Assembly (NCBI RefSeq): GCF_019649055.1
Contig: NW_026570466.1
Span: 1-64,000, forward strand
Length of the DNA stretch: 64,000 nt
Direction of reading: 5' to 3'
Origin: Paramacrobiotus metropolitanus
Lineage: Eukaryota; Tardigrada; Eutardigrada; Parachela; Macrobiotidae
The notes under the pieces are model-generated. The model had not been told where the DNA came from, searched no databases, and saw only the letters and a program-made list of their open reading frames with translations. Numbering within the stretch: the first letter of the stretch is position 1; the number at the start of each line of letters is the position of its first letter. This document shows positions 9,257 through 20,133 of the stretch, one piece after another. The position numbers and the translations under genes were made by a program.

Positions 9257-10012
9257 TAGACATTCCTCCGCAAGTCTGTCTCGACCAATGCATTTTTGTT
9301 GTAATAAGTAAGAATAGATAAGGCCGTACTCGAAACAAATCGTCCCTTGACCAATGACTGCTCCCGTTCGGGATAATCATCTCCAGAACGTTTGATTCTA
9401 CGTACGGAATCATTGCGTTCCGTTTTTGAATCATTATTTTGTGGGCTGAAAGAAATTTCGGGTCCACCTTAATTTTTCGTAATTTATGTGCCGCTCGTTT
9501 TATAACGATTTTTAGGTCCGGTTGTGCAACAGATGATCCCAAGGCAAACCTGTCTTTTGAGCGGGATAAAACAAGTTTCATATCAATTTTCGAGGGTATC
9601 AGCCGTGGTTGGTTCGCGACATCGCTCGGGAACTTCATACACATGTTCCACATGGTACCGTATGCCAACTGCTCTCGACGAGCAATGTAACCCTCGTTAA
9701 GCTGAATATTGTTCGGATTAGGATCAGTTACGGCAAGGCTGAAGGAGCCAAAAAGACTGGTGTCATCCAGCGAGAAACCAGAGCCCAGCAACTGCTTTTG
9801 GTCATCATTTCCGTAGTTTAAAAGGTTTTCAAAATATGAAGAATAATGCGAAAGGGACGGATTTGAAGATACCGTTTCACTGTTGAAAAAAAGTTCGTGT
9901 CCGCTGAACAAACCTCGCGCAAAATTATTTACAGGTCACCATTCGATAGCCGCAGCCGGCGCGGCGTTCGCAGATGTTAAAACAGTATACACGTTGCGTA
10001 CTGCGGCGATTT
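9225..10012 (-). pseudogene. F54H12.2-like capsid protein of Polintons, fragment
   Basis: The reading frame contains the blocks typical of the protein called F54H12.2-like in many animal genomes, a capsid-cluster protein of Polintons: PVNNFARGLFSG, SYFENLLNYG, a REQLAYG region, IDMKLVLSRSKDRFAL, LRKIKVDPKFLSAHK and a VLEMIIPNG block. An in-frame TGA sits at 9936-9938, just before PVNNF. The N-terminal half of the family protein is not found upstream, and the C-terminal end after the DNLF-like block (DDLF) is lost where the frame runs into the protease gene. It is therefore truncated at both ends. I do not decide between major and minor capsid role. Confidence 0.8.
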
Positions 10013-10030
10013 GTTAACAATTTAGTGCTT

Positions 10031-12209
10031 TTACGGCTGTTTTACCTGTGGTTCCGCATTCAACACCTTAAGAGCATCGCTCAGTACGGCAGACGTAGCC
10101 TTAGCTTCGGCACTATCTTCACACATATGGATGTCAACTTCGCTTGCGGGGATAATGAAATACAACGGCTCATTATCGTTGTCCGGAATTTGAATACAGC
10201 AAATGTCCAATTCCAGAAGGTACCTATATCTCTGATCATCTTCCAACAGCTCCTGCTGTTTTTCCCGCAAAGCTTGTCGGGACGGAAAGAGAAAATTATT
10301 TTCTAACGACGGCTTCTCATCCGTCTCCATCACAGCTTTTTGCTCTGGTGTCTCCAGAGTTTCCTTAATTGTCACTGACGCGTTCACTTCGTATTGCGGC
10401 GTTCCGCTTGACGGTATGGTATCCATCGCAGATGTGTTCACTGGAACGGCTGCTGGCGCGGTAATTACAATATCAGCTGTTACAGCTACTGGTGCAGTAT
10501 TCACTGCACTATCTGGCACAACTGATGCAGCATTAGCTGTTTTCGGCGTGTCCATCCGTGTCCATCGACACTATCGGTTTCTTCAGTCTCGGTTGGACTG
10601 TTTTGCTAGTTGACGGGGCGTCAGGCGAATTCGGAGCGACTTTGCGCTTTCCCTGACTTTGACGTTCAGCAAATCGCTTAACGAGATCATAGATTCCCAG
10701 TCTACCACGTTGATCTCGATCACTTTTTCTTTTAGCTGGGAAATATCCAGCGCACTACGCAGTCCGTAGCGGCGCGGCGTTTTGTATCGCCTAATCTCCA
10801 TGAGACGGAACAGATCAGTTTTATGCATGTTGATCCAGTTCCTAATACGGAGATCATAGCCGATAGTATGAAGTAAATCCAAAGTCTCAATAATGGCTTT
10901 GCCAATTTCTGCTCGCTGATCAGCGTTGACAGCGCCAATTACTGACACGACGCGATCAGCATATTGATCCAGGTCTCGACGAATAACGTCGATATCGCGG
11001 CGTATATATTGCGGATGCGTCTGACGTTCAGGCATCAACAATACCGATGCATCTGGTTGGTATTTAAACGGCTCACCGCGCGTTGCGCGAACATTCCAAT
11101 TCGGCGTTTTCTTGTTCTGCAACTTAGCAGCAACGTTTAATTTACCGAGCATAATATCGCCTTCTTCAAAGGAGTTATTTGGGGTTTTCCCCACATTCGG
11201 TATATCATAAGTGATTTTATGTCTGATTTTACCGTTAGCACTAGCATTGCTAGTGTTGCTAGAATAATTAGCACCTGAATTCGGTTCTGAATTTACAACT
11301 GATTCACTTACAGCTCTGGAAGTCGCAGGCTGCACTTGCAACGTTTGTTGCGGACACGGCGTTTGATTGGCTGGTCCCACTCTTGTCAGCGGCGGAAGAT
11401 ACGCTTACAGCGAATTAGGTTGCCGCTGTTGTGGCTCTTTCGATGCTGTTCCAGCTGGCCATGGACACGGAGTTATAATCCGCGTTTCCGGATCGTACTG
11501 ATAACTTCCACTGGGGAGGCTCTGCGGAAGATGAGCAATATGCTCGGGTGGCAAAGCGCCCGGCGGAACTTGCAAAGCCATGTTCGTATATCGAACAGGC
11601 TGCTGTGTCTGCTGTTGATATCCTCCCGTTAACAGACTTTGCTGCTGGTAAGGCTGCGGTTCAAACATAACTGGCGGTTGCCATTGGCCTTGCTGCGGCT
11701 GATACGGCATCTGCTGAGATACACCGACATTCGTCGGACAACTCTGTAAATTTTAAAAATTATCTCTGGCCGGTAAATACTGGTTAAATTTATTAACTGG
11801 GAATATTTCAAAATTCCCACATTCACTGTTCACAGGTATCGTTACCTGATGCGGCAGTGCTGCGATGCGTTGCATCAAATCGGCAGTGCTTCGTCCGAAA
11901 TTTTTGGGATGAGTCGCGCACGATCATTCATCGGCATGATCGCTGATAAACTTAACCGCACTCTTGTAAATGCCATTATAGTAATATGGCGTGGCACAGA
12001 CAGTCGTCCAGTACTCCGGCAGTGTTATGGTGCGATACGCATCCAGGCTGCGCATGAGTACTTCGTCGTACAAACGGGAAACAACGACTTATCCGATCAG
12101 TAGTTAAGTCTCAGCGTGCATTCCACGCATTTCTGATTGTTCGTATTATGCGAACAGCGGTTGCAAGAGCGCATTGGCGCGTACTGGTACGGCAATTCCT
12201 CCATGATAT
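10031..12209 (-). pseudogene. Gene II: spliced, Gln/Pro-rich protein with a double CxxC motif
   Basis: The first exon begins after a splice acceptor (TTGCAG then ATATC, boundary 12209) with ATG at 12204. It encodes a short Cys motif, CNRCSHNTNNQKCVEC, then breaks at TGA 12097-12099. A shifted frame continues from 12088 (RLYDEVLMRSLDAYRTITLP) with one in-frame TGA at 11924-11926. An intron of 102 bases (11744-11845, GTAACG..TTACAG) joins in phase to a Gln/Pro-rich segment. An in-frame TAA at 11405-11407 precedes a 265-aa stretch of basic, helical character (10583-11380), and further in-frame stops precede a final 174-aa acidic ORF (10031-10555), which might be a separate gene. No family is recognised. 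Coding continuity across breaks shows a once-intact gene. Confidence 0.5.
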
Positions 12210-12304
12210 CTGCAATTAATTTAAAATAATTAAATTATGCAGCGGTTACGGCGTTTCAATTTACTGCGTAATTATACGCATCTACCACCTCGGAGATACT
12301 AAAG

Positions 12305-14774
12305 TTAATTATCTTCTTCGCTGACGTGGTCCAAAACCACGGATAAAACCATCACGCGATGCGGATCATTTAATCCGATAATTCTCGGATCAGTAATCAG
12401 GCGACTTATCGCCAAAGTTACGACATCGTCTACTTGGTCAGCTATTGCTGGGCAAACAGTCCTGATGTACTGTATGATTTCGTCGGGCGACGATCCCGAG
12501 GGATCACCAATTTCTACGATCGTTTTCACAACGATCTCATCCCACTGCGGGACCTTCTCAAACTGTACTCTCTGTAGGAAGGAAAGTCCCTTACGCCCGA
12601 AATAATAAGAGGGTGAAGTTTCACCGTTATACCGGCGGGTTACCTGTGCGACTTCGTATATCGCACGAAGCATAGACTGTACTGCATATGGCTGATAAGT
12701 GCCAAAATATTATCCGCTGTGCGGTGGGATTTTCCCATCTCTGTTCAATTTTATATATGGCAACTGCCAATTCATTACGCGACGGCTGTGCCAATAAAGT
12801 CTTTGGCTCCTCCAGCGCTATGGACTTTTGCCCGAATAGAAGTCGTTTTGCCGGTGAATGCGGCACTTCCTCGACATGCTGGCCGGTTAATTCAGCAATT
12901 CTTTTACGGTTTGTCTCTGCCAGGGCATATCGCCCACTATTACCAGCCAATGCTGCGTCTACGATTATTCCTGCCACATTAACAGCAGTATTGACGTCGG
13001 AATATCGCTGTTCCGGGTTGATCGAGTCTAACGGCATTGTTAGGTACATGTGCCTAACAATTTCGTCAACAGTCGATCCCCCGACATTGTGAATATCCCT
13101 AATAGCGATTGTCGCGGCTTCCACCATTTCTTGCATGTTTGAAATCTTCAAACCGGCATATCTGCTTTTGCGAGTTGCAGTTATTGCATACTTTAACGTC
13201 GGTATCCAATTTTTCCACTAACGTACCGCGTTCCGCGGCTACGCTTACGATTAATCCGTACTCTTCGGTATCAATATACCGAGGAGCTATGATCTGTCTG
13301 TATCTCTGTAGCAGATGGGCGAATGCCGCCATTTTGTCCTTCTTCCGGACGTTATTAATAATGTCCAAAGTCAATGCTGCCGCTTCGGCTGTCTTTTTAC
13401 TAGACACCGGCTTCGGTAGATGTGATGGCCCAGTCTTTACTGGCGGGCTGATACTCGGTGTAGTCGGTGATCCATCTAGCTTCGGTTCCGGAATTTCCGG
13501 AGAATTATTTCGACCATTTGATTCGTCGCCCCTTTCTGTGCCTTATCACTACGCATCTCGTCGATCACGAGTCTCGGTTTTCCCTCATCGTCTGATGAGG
13601 CCGACTGATGTCTCAGCCTATCCCTAACCTGGACTAAGCGCCGTTGCGTCTCTTCCTTTTCTTCCTCCAGTTTTCGCTTCTTATCTTCCTCACTTGGTGA
13701 GGTTACACTTCGCACCCGATGCGGGTGTGTCCTACTGGATACTTCTGAAGCAGCTGGTGACGGTGTTGGTGATCCCGCAAGTTGCGGAATAATGTAACTT
13801 TGTTCTATTTTAACTTGGGCTGGCTTTACGCCTTGCTCAGATTTACCAGGTCCCCGCACTAACCGCTGTCCGGCTTGTGACCCAGAACTTTGCTGGTGTG
13901 AAATTAGTGCCTGCACGACTCCTAGTGGAGTAGGAAACCGCACTACTGCTGGTTGAAGAATATTGTCTTTCCAAAGCGCTAGGGGCGGTTGCACTTGCAA
14001 CTGCGGGCGTATCTGTGTTAGAACTTGCAGAGTTTCTAACACGTGTTTTGGTATAGTGAATACCCGTACTTCCTTCGTGTTAGGCTCGTCCGAGTGTTTC
14101 GGGCCGAATGGCCCTTTGACCAAAAACAATTGTCCCCAACGGAGCTGCCTGTCGCGGGCTTCCTGCTCCTCATGGACGGCGATTAGCTTTGCTAATCGCT
14201 CATCTGCGTCTGCTGGCGGTTGCGGTGATTTACTCCGCTTAGGCCTGGCCTTCAGTGCCGTTTCTACTCCCGTCTTTGCGGGGGATTTAATCGGTTTCTT
14301 CACAATTGACTCATAAGCCAATTCGACTTCTTCGACTTCTTTCGCGGTGCTCGCTGCCTGATTTTGTGCCTTTGCACGCTCGACTAAGGCTCTTGCCACT
14401 CTTTCGTCTGGCGGTGTAAGATGCAGTTGATCAACTGCTGATATCTCTTCTGGTTGGGCAGCTGCCGCTGCCAACGAATGCCTGTACGATGCTAGGTCGC
14501 GTTCCCGATTGCTACGAAAAAGTAATTCGTACTCGGCATATGATGCCACAATAACTGGGTCCGTTCGCGTTGAACGGGTCATATTAACGGCGATTACATC
14601 CTGTGCCACATTGGGCAAATTACCGGCGTTTCGGTCACTAGGGACGCTCGGGGCAGCTAATCGCTGCATCGGACGATATGCCTGATTCCCTGCCACGGGT
14701 GGAGCAAAGAATCGAGAATTACCTCGGCCAAGCGGTCGGGTTGGTCGCTGATTGCGATCCATTGCGGGAAATAT
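12305..14774 (-). pseudogene. Gene I: long protein with coiled coil, CxxC motif and tandem winged-helix-like segments, frameshifted
   Basis: A splice acceptor (CCATTGCAG, boundary 14774) precedes ATG 14762 (MDRNQRPTRPLGRGNSR). The first 430 residues are Ala/Pro/Ser-rich with a charged coil near residue 380 (EEDKKRKLEEEKEETQRR). A one-base shift in a G4 run near 13530 leads into a frame open through SSKKTAEAAALTLDIINNV and the motif CNNCNSQKQIC. A second shift near 13150 leads into a segment resembling a linker-histone-type winged helix (MQEMVEAATIAIRDI, GGSTVDEIVRHMY, then NSGRYALAE as a wing). A third shift near 12660 leads into another such segment with GSSPDEIIQYIRTV. The stop is at 12305. 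The total is about 815 codons. Function is unknown; nucleic-acid binding is inferred from the helix-GGS/GSS-helix pattern only. Confidence 0.5.
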
Positions 14775-14880
14775 CTGCAATGGAAAAAAATGCACAAATT
14801 AATTGTGAATTTTCATACGGTATTTTACTCTAAACAAGTGACACTCGTTATTTGTGTTTAAACAGTTATTAAACTGTTGA

Positions 14881-15462
14881 CTATTGCACTTTTGTGCGTT
14901 TCGTTGCAACTACCGAACGGTGGACTTCAATGTATCCATTAGCGCTTTTGCGCAACTTGAGTAAAAAATTCCTTTTTGGCACAGTTTTATTACCGCTATT
15001 GCGCTTATTATTACTGTCGTCAACCTCTACTGTTTCCCATTCTTCTGTGTCGATTACAGGGGGTTTATTCGCAGAATTATCTGAGGAGGTACGGACCAAA
15101 TCGTTTTGGGGAATTTCCTCTAGTTTATGATTCTCTAACAAGTCCTGAACCAATAAGGTTTCTCTCTTGCGGACTTCTTCGGTGGTTCCGCACGGCTTAA
15201 GCCGTTCGCAATTTACTACTCGAATTTCCTCTGTTCTATCGAAATTTATTCGTTTAATCTCGACTGCATTAGTGTAGGAAAACCCAGTGATTTCCCACGG
15301 TTCAAGCTCATATTTTCGACGGAATGACTCCGTTTCGCCTTTTTTCTTCTCGATTTCAAGCATAACCATGTCGCCTATATTATAGGTATCTTCCGATCGA
15401 CCTTTGTCGAATCGCTCGGCGTTTTTATCAAATTCATTACGAATATGCAACTCTAATCGCAA
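14881..15462 (-). pseudogene. C-terminal part of a retroviral-type integrase (Ty3/gypsy-like)
   Basis: The ORF shows the small barrel domain that follows the integrase core in Ty3-type elements: YNIGDMVMLEIEKKKGE, a YELEPWEITGF block matching GPYEV, and a VVNCERLKPC end matching the usual V.RLKP. An acidic then basic tail of about 100 residues follows. The integrase core with its DDE residues is not found upstream (15463-17000), so only the end is present; the TTG start is not real. It lies directly 5' of Gene I on the same strand, about 120 bases away. It could be a truncated LTR element or, less likely, the integrase end of a larger Polinton-like unit. Confidence 0.6.
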
Positions 15463-15983
15463 ATTCAGAAGTTAAAATCGACTATTTGCATTTCACTTTT
15501 CCGAGTGACAGGGCCTTTTGAAACTGGAACCCTTTCACCACTGTGCCATCACAAGAGGAAAACCCTTAGCAGCAACATTATCTGTAGACGTCATTTTCCT
15601 ATGTCAGAGATTTTTTCATAATAATATTGATTTAAATGATAATTTTCGGGGAGGAAAACTAGAAACCAAAAACAACGAAGAAGCAGCAGCACACTATCGT
15701 TTAAGCTCATGCACTGAGCATCAGCATTGCATTTGTGATGGCCCCATTTTGCAGCGCAGTTGGTAATGCATAAGAACCGAAAGAACATGGCTATCGAGTT
15801 CTAATTTTGATGAAGATTGTGAGCGACTATAAGCCCAAATGGGAACACTTTTCTCCTACTCTGCTAGGATTGCCAACCTAACATGAGCCGCTTTACCGCA
15901 TGTACATTTCAAAACTGGCTTCTTATCCACCCATGAACTCGTTATGGGCTTGCTGTCACGCTTCCGAGTTTTCGATGGAGGAG

Positions 15984-16238
15984 CTATATAAAAGATAATG
16001 TCACAGCCCGACCGAATATTTTCCGGAATGGCGTGGGGCCGAATCTTCCCCCTTTCGGAAGCGGTCCGCGACCGTAGAAGGTATGGCGAAAATACAGTAT
16101 GTGATTCTGCAGCAATGGCCGGTTCCGATCCTTGATTATGGAAACCATTTCTAAATATACATAGTCAGATAGTCCAAACGGTGGTACACGTCGAATTATT
16201 GTGGTACGTTTCGATTTCTTCGGGTTCTTTATTACCAA
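15984..16238 (-). CDS. Unrecognised basic ORF of 84 aa
   Basis: The frame is open from just before 16238 to 15984. The N-terminus is strongly basic (KKGKKLVIKNPKKSKR upstream and across the nominal start), followed by a mixed globular-looking region with several aromatic residues. No family is recognised. It sits alone between the integrase fragment and a hairpin, with a TATAAA-like string at its 3' end on the plus strand. A chance ORF is possible. Confidence 0.25.
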   Translation of the reverse strand: MVIKNPKKSKRTTIIRRVPPFGLSDYVYLEMVSIIKDRNRPLLQNHILYFRHTFYGRGPLPKGGRFGPTPFRKIFGRAVTLSFI

Positions 16239-16262
16239 TTTCTTGCCTTTTTTACCGGTGTA

Positions 16263-16278
16263 AGCTGCTTAAGCAGCT
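16263..16278. repeat. 16-bp perfect palindrome
   Basis: AGCTGCTTAAGCAGCT is its own reverse complement. It lies only two bases before the 88-bp hairpin at 16281-16368. Confidence 0.8.
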
Positions 16279-16280
16279 GC

Positions 16281-16368
16281 GACTCCTCATTTAAAAGAGA
16301 TCTCTATTGCAGCACCGCATACAGGCTGTATGTGCGCTGCACTAGCGGTTTCTTTTAAATGAGGAGTC
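16281..16368. repeat. 88-bp inverted repeat (hairpin or MITE)
   Basis: Outer arms GACTCCTCATTTAAAAGAGA (16281-16300) and its near-complement at 16349-16368 pair with one mismatch. The inner sequences also pair imperfectly around GCATACAG and CTGTATGTGC. This would fold as a long hairpin; it could be a tiny MITE or a pri-miRNA-like structure. No target duplication is obvious. Confidence 0.75.
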
Positions 16369-16734
16369 TCAGCAAGAAAAAGCTAGCGACAAAACCAGCG
16401 ACACGTTGCACATTAAATCTGCAGCGCCGGTCACCATCAAAGTGCAACTGTTGTTTACCCCGAACTATTATTTACCTGCTCTCAAAAAAACGTTATTTTG
16501 AACAGTAACCAAAATCAAAATCAATAAATAAATTTTTTACCCCAGTCGTTACAGCTAGATTTCCCTGCCAAATTGTGCTGGACTTTTCAGGACCATTTCA
16601 AGGGAATCATAAAGCGCTCCCAGCTTTGCACAAATTATTTTCCACTCAGTGGCTGCCGGCAATCCCGAAAAAGTCCATATTTTTGTTTACCTGACAGTGT
16701 GCAGCACGGCAAACCGATCCTAGGGAAACCCTGC

Positions 16735-16816
16735 ACACATCTTTTCAGGTACTTTGCCAGTACTGTTCTGGAGGGACACATCTTTTCAGATACTTTGTCA
16801 ATACTGTTCTGGAGAA
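16735..16816. repeat. 41-bp tandem duplication
   Basis: The phrase ACATCTTTTCAG..ACTTTG..AGTACTGTTCTGGAG occurs twice, with CTTTTCAG starting at 16741 and 16782. The copies differ at several positions. An apparent 69-aa minus ORF here spans the duplication and is probably not a gene. Confidence 0.65.
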
Positions 16817-16958
16817 GGTTACGCCAGAGCAAGATGCAAACCAAAGTGTGTGTTAGTGTTCGGTTAATGTGCTAAAGGTTAACTTCGGCCGTCAAAATAT
16901 ACCCCATCAGGTTACCGTTATTTGCGATCGTAATTATTCGAACCGCTGTAGGAAGCGA

Positions 16959-16968
16959 CTATATAAGG
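16959..16968 (+). promoter_or_regulatory. TATA-like box
   Basis: CTATATAAGG follows a GC-mixed stretch and lies about 1.3 kb upstream of the first gag-like ORF of the Ty3 element. It could be the promoter of a lost 5' LTR. A similar TATATAAAAG string occurs at 15983-15992. Evidence is the motif only. Confidence 0.3.
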
Positions 16969-17142
16969 ACGGTGTGTAAAAAATGAAATTAGTAGATCTC
17001 ATACTATTTAACTAGGATAGAAATCATGTTCTAGGTTATCACAGCTCCACAGCTTCGGTCAGTTATCAGATGAATTATCGGCTGTTGCAGGATGCTCGGA
17101 TGACTGATCACGCATGTGAGTTCGAATTATTCGCGAATTCTT

Positions 17143-17217
17143 ATTCACCATCAGATGGTGAATAAAACGACTGCCTGGCGATTGACCAGATTCTGGTCAA
17201 TCGCCAGGCAGTCGTTT
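17143..17217. repeat. Two adjacent perfect palindromes
   Basis: Positions 17143-17163 form ATTCACCATC, one base, and its exact complement. Two bases on, positions 17165-17217 form arms of 26 bases with a one-base centre (left arm begins AAACGACTGCCTGGCG). Both are free of mismatches, which is striking in otherwise decayed DNA. A short, recent inversion-duplication or a cruciform-forming element would explain it. Confidence 0.95.
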
Positions 17218-17299
17218 CCTACTTTAGAAAGTCAATACTCTATACTTCACCGCATATCTTTGCAAAGTCCAGATTTTCTTCCATGGTTCAGCAGGTGAC

Positions 17300-18289
17300 C
17301 TTTCATTGAGGTGCTTAACGAGCTAATTGGTTTCATCCAGTATGATAACGGGAATGCTTGCTCTGCCGGCCAAATGGAGTCAGAAAACACGAGCCACGCG
17401 GGGCAAATCCAGTGACATCAGAATTATATCCGGTCGGCTGCAACTGTTTTCCGTAACTGATAACTTGGTATTCTTGTTCCACTCGTCTCTCCCGGGATGC
17501 ATTGCCTACAAAAAAAGTGCACTCCCTAAGAGAAAGTGAGTAAAATAAAATAATGTAACAACAGATTGAGTAATCAATTTATTTGTGGGAAAACTGAAAG
17601 AGGAGCTGGAGACAGAAAATAAAACAATCGTTTCTTACCTGCGCCGATTCCAATCGCTGGATCCTGGTAGCCTTGAGCGGACAGATGCCGGGGTGCGCAC
17701 GAAGAAATGGAGAATAGCGGCACCGGTGGCGGCTTTGATGTTTCTTCTTCATTGATTTCAGAAATAAAAATACATTACAACAAAATATAGCAAGATTAAG
17801 TAGTTTAAAATGTCAAAACCGTTTTACTAGCCCACGCAACTTCGAACAGGATTCGGGTTTAAAAATCTACCCGTAGTTATATATTCAAGAAAGACTGAAA
17901 GAAAGTCCACTGAACCTTACTTGTCCTGATACCTGCCAGATACGGAGCGCGTTTAACGACTGGCCCCTCCGTGTGAGTGATTCAGGCAAGAAATCGCAGA
18001 TTTATTGTTACGATAAGAATATAACTTACGAAGCAAGAATATAACTGATACAAACATGCCTAGCAGCAGCACACCTAAGCGCGAAACTATCTTAATCTAT
18101 ACTGGCATTTGACCTTTTTTTATAAAATTCGGATGCTTAATTACGTATCCGGTTATTGGTCGTAGTAGATTCGGTTGTGGTACATTACATACCAGATTCC
18201 AGAACGGCTGGAAGTAAGGATTCCTTTACCGTTCCTACAAAAAAAACAGAAATATTACTTATTTCGCCGTACTAGAAGAACTTACCGTT
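17300..18289. other. Gene-free stretch upstream of the Ty3 element
   Basis: I see no gene, RNA or clear repeat. It probably holds the decayed 5' end of the gypsy element; I could not pair an LTR here with one after 21730. Confidence 0.4.
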
Positions 18290-18866
18290 TTGATAACTAC
18301 GGTACGGACTAAAGGTGTTGACAGTCGGCAGCGAAGCAGCACCGACTGTCAAACCGTGGAATCGTTGTTGGATCACTTGGATGCGCAATTTCCAAAACTG
18401 GCGGAACATCACAGCGCTAACAAAGACCAGAGATCAAAACACAATACAGTTCAAAATGATGAAGAACTGCGAAAACTCCATTTAGAACGTAGTAAACTAG
18501 AAATTTCCAAATGCTTGTAAACCAAAAACTAAAATCAATAATCAACTGGCGCTCACTTGCACTGAATGAACGATATCCAGGATATCATATACATGTGATC
18601 GACTTTCGTAATCATGTTGCGCTGCTTGATCCACAAACTCCTGAAGACGTTTTGGCAAAATTCTGAAAATACTGAAATTTTATGCGAGTAGTTCCGATGT
18701 TGATTTTCATAATGTTCTAGCTGTGACTCCGGCAACCGGCGCAACACCTTAACGCAAGGGAGATGAGGTCATCCCTACGACCGGAGACCGGTGTCTCAAC
18801 GCCTTGTACGAAGACGTACTCACAGTCTGAACTGGATAATGCCGTCCGTGAAGCAGTCGAAAAGCC

Positions 18867-19205
18867 ATGGAAGTTGCGCGCGAAATAAATGCAGTGCCGG
18901 TACTGACACAGACGTATGTTCGCGGCGGCGACGGCGGGTCACGTGGACGATTTAATGGATTCCGCGGACGTCGGCGTGGCCGCGGTGGACGAGGCAGACC
19001 ACATCATCCTGGACCCGGTGGACCAATGCCGTCTACGTCACGCGATATACCGGCAGAAACAACCGAAGAAGGCAAACGGTTCTGCACCTTCTGTAAGCGT
19101 GAAGGGCATTTAGAGTTCCGCTGCTCCGACAAGCGACGTGCATTGCGGGAAGCGCAAACGAATGGAACCTCCCGAGGTGAGCGAAATTTAAACAACAAAG
19201 AGTAG
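18867..19205 (+). pseudogene. Gag nucleocapsid with zinc knuckle
   Basis: The product has an RGG-type basic stretch (GGSRGRFNGFRGRRRGRGG) and then a retroviral zinc knuckle, CTFCKREGHLEFRC, which fits CX2CX4HX4C exactly. This is the RNA-packaging part of Gag. A frame shift just upstream (near 18865) separates it from the preceding gag region that reads ELDNAVREAVEK. It ends at TAG 19203-19205, about 145 bases before the protease motif. Confidence 0.85.
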
Positions 19206-19350
19206 CTTCGGTTCGGGGCGTAGCTACTCGTACTGACCCTCCCGATAAAAGTGACCTTTCACCATTTGCGGTATATCCTATTTTCGAGGAGAGTGATGAG
19301 TTCTTACCCTCCTCACCGGTTAAAGCTAATCATATGTTATTGGTGTCTAA

Positions 19351-19665
19351 GTGGACACAATCGTAGATTCAGGTTCAGCAGTCACTATTATGAGTTTGCT
19401 GTGTGCACGCTCAGTAAATGCGTTAGGGGAACGCTAAACAGGTCGACTAATTAAAGGAGTTTCTGGTACATTAGTCGAGCCGGTTGGTACTGCTTCAGTA
19501 GAAATTTCAGTTGCCAATTGCACTAGACGGATAAAAGTGTTAATACTTGGCTCTTACGATCGTGATTTATTTATCGGGAACGACTTTCTTATGCAAACCG
19601 ATCTGGTGATCGATTATCTAACGCGCAGTGTACGTCGGTTTAATGACAAGACCGGAGAGAAATTC
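19351..19665 (+). pseudogene. Retropepsin (aspartic protease) remnant
   Basis: The active-site motif is VDTIVDSGSAVTIMS, with the DSG triad replacing the usual DTG. The flap and the second hydrophobic block (RDLFIGNDFL) follow. One in-frame stop occurs after the first block near 19436, and the frame resumes through 19665. It is a Pol maturation protease, no longer intact. Confidence 0.75.
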
Positions 19666-20133
19666 CTGTTGTGGTCGGCACGGGATCTAGTGGTGTGCGA
19701 ACGTTTCAGCATACCAGCTGGTCACGTCGCCTGGGTGAAATGTAAACTTAGGCATAATACATTTTCCAGGTCGTTTTCCCTCAGAAAATATGGATTTCAT
19801 AACTGGTCCGAATGCAAAACTATTCGCACAAAAAAGTTCGCGAACGTCGCATTCCTTAATTAAAATTGTAAACAATTGTTGTTACATAAGTTGTGCTAAT
19901 TTCTCACGAACACGGCAAAAGTTGGCGTTGACCGAAACAATTGCGTGTGTTGCTCCGGTTACCATCGACGAAGAAGGCGATGTGTGTCTTGTGACCATTC
20001 GTGCTGCTGATGAACATCCGTTGCCTGAGTTGAATATTGGTAGTCAAGTGAACCAAGAACAAGCCGAGCAATTTCGTGCAGTTTTGCGTAAGCACGGGAA
20101 AGTATTTTCTACTGCAGAACGGCCAATTGTGAA

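Noticed and set aside
12688-13092. Plus-strand ORFs of up to 134 aa opposite Gene I (also 13109-13627 and 13963-14316)
   Set aside because: They are shadows; the minus strand carries the consistent coding signal, splice acceptor and repeated domain pattern.
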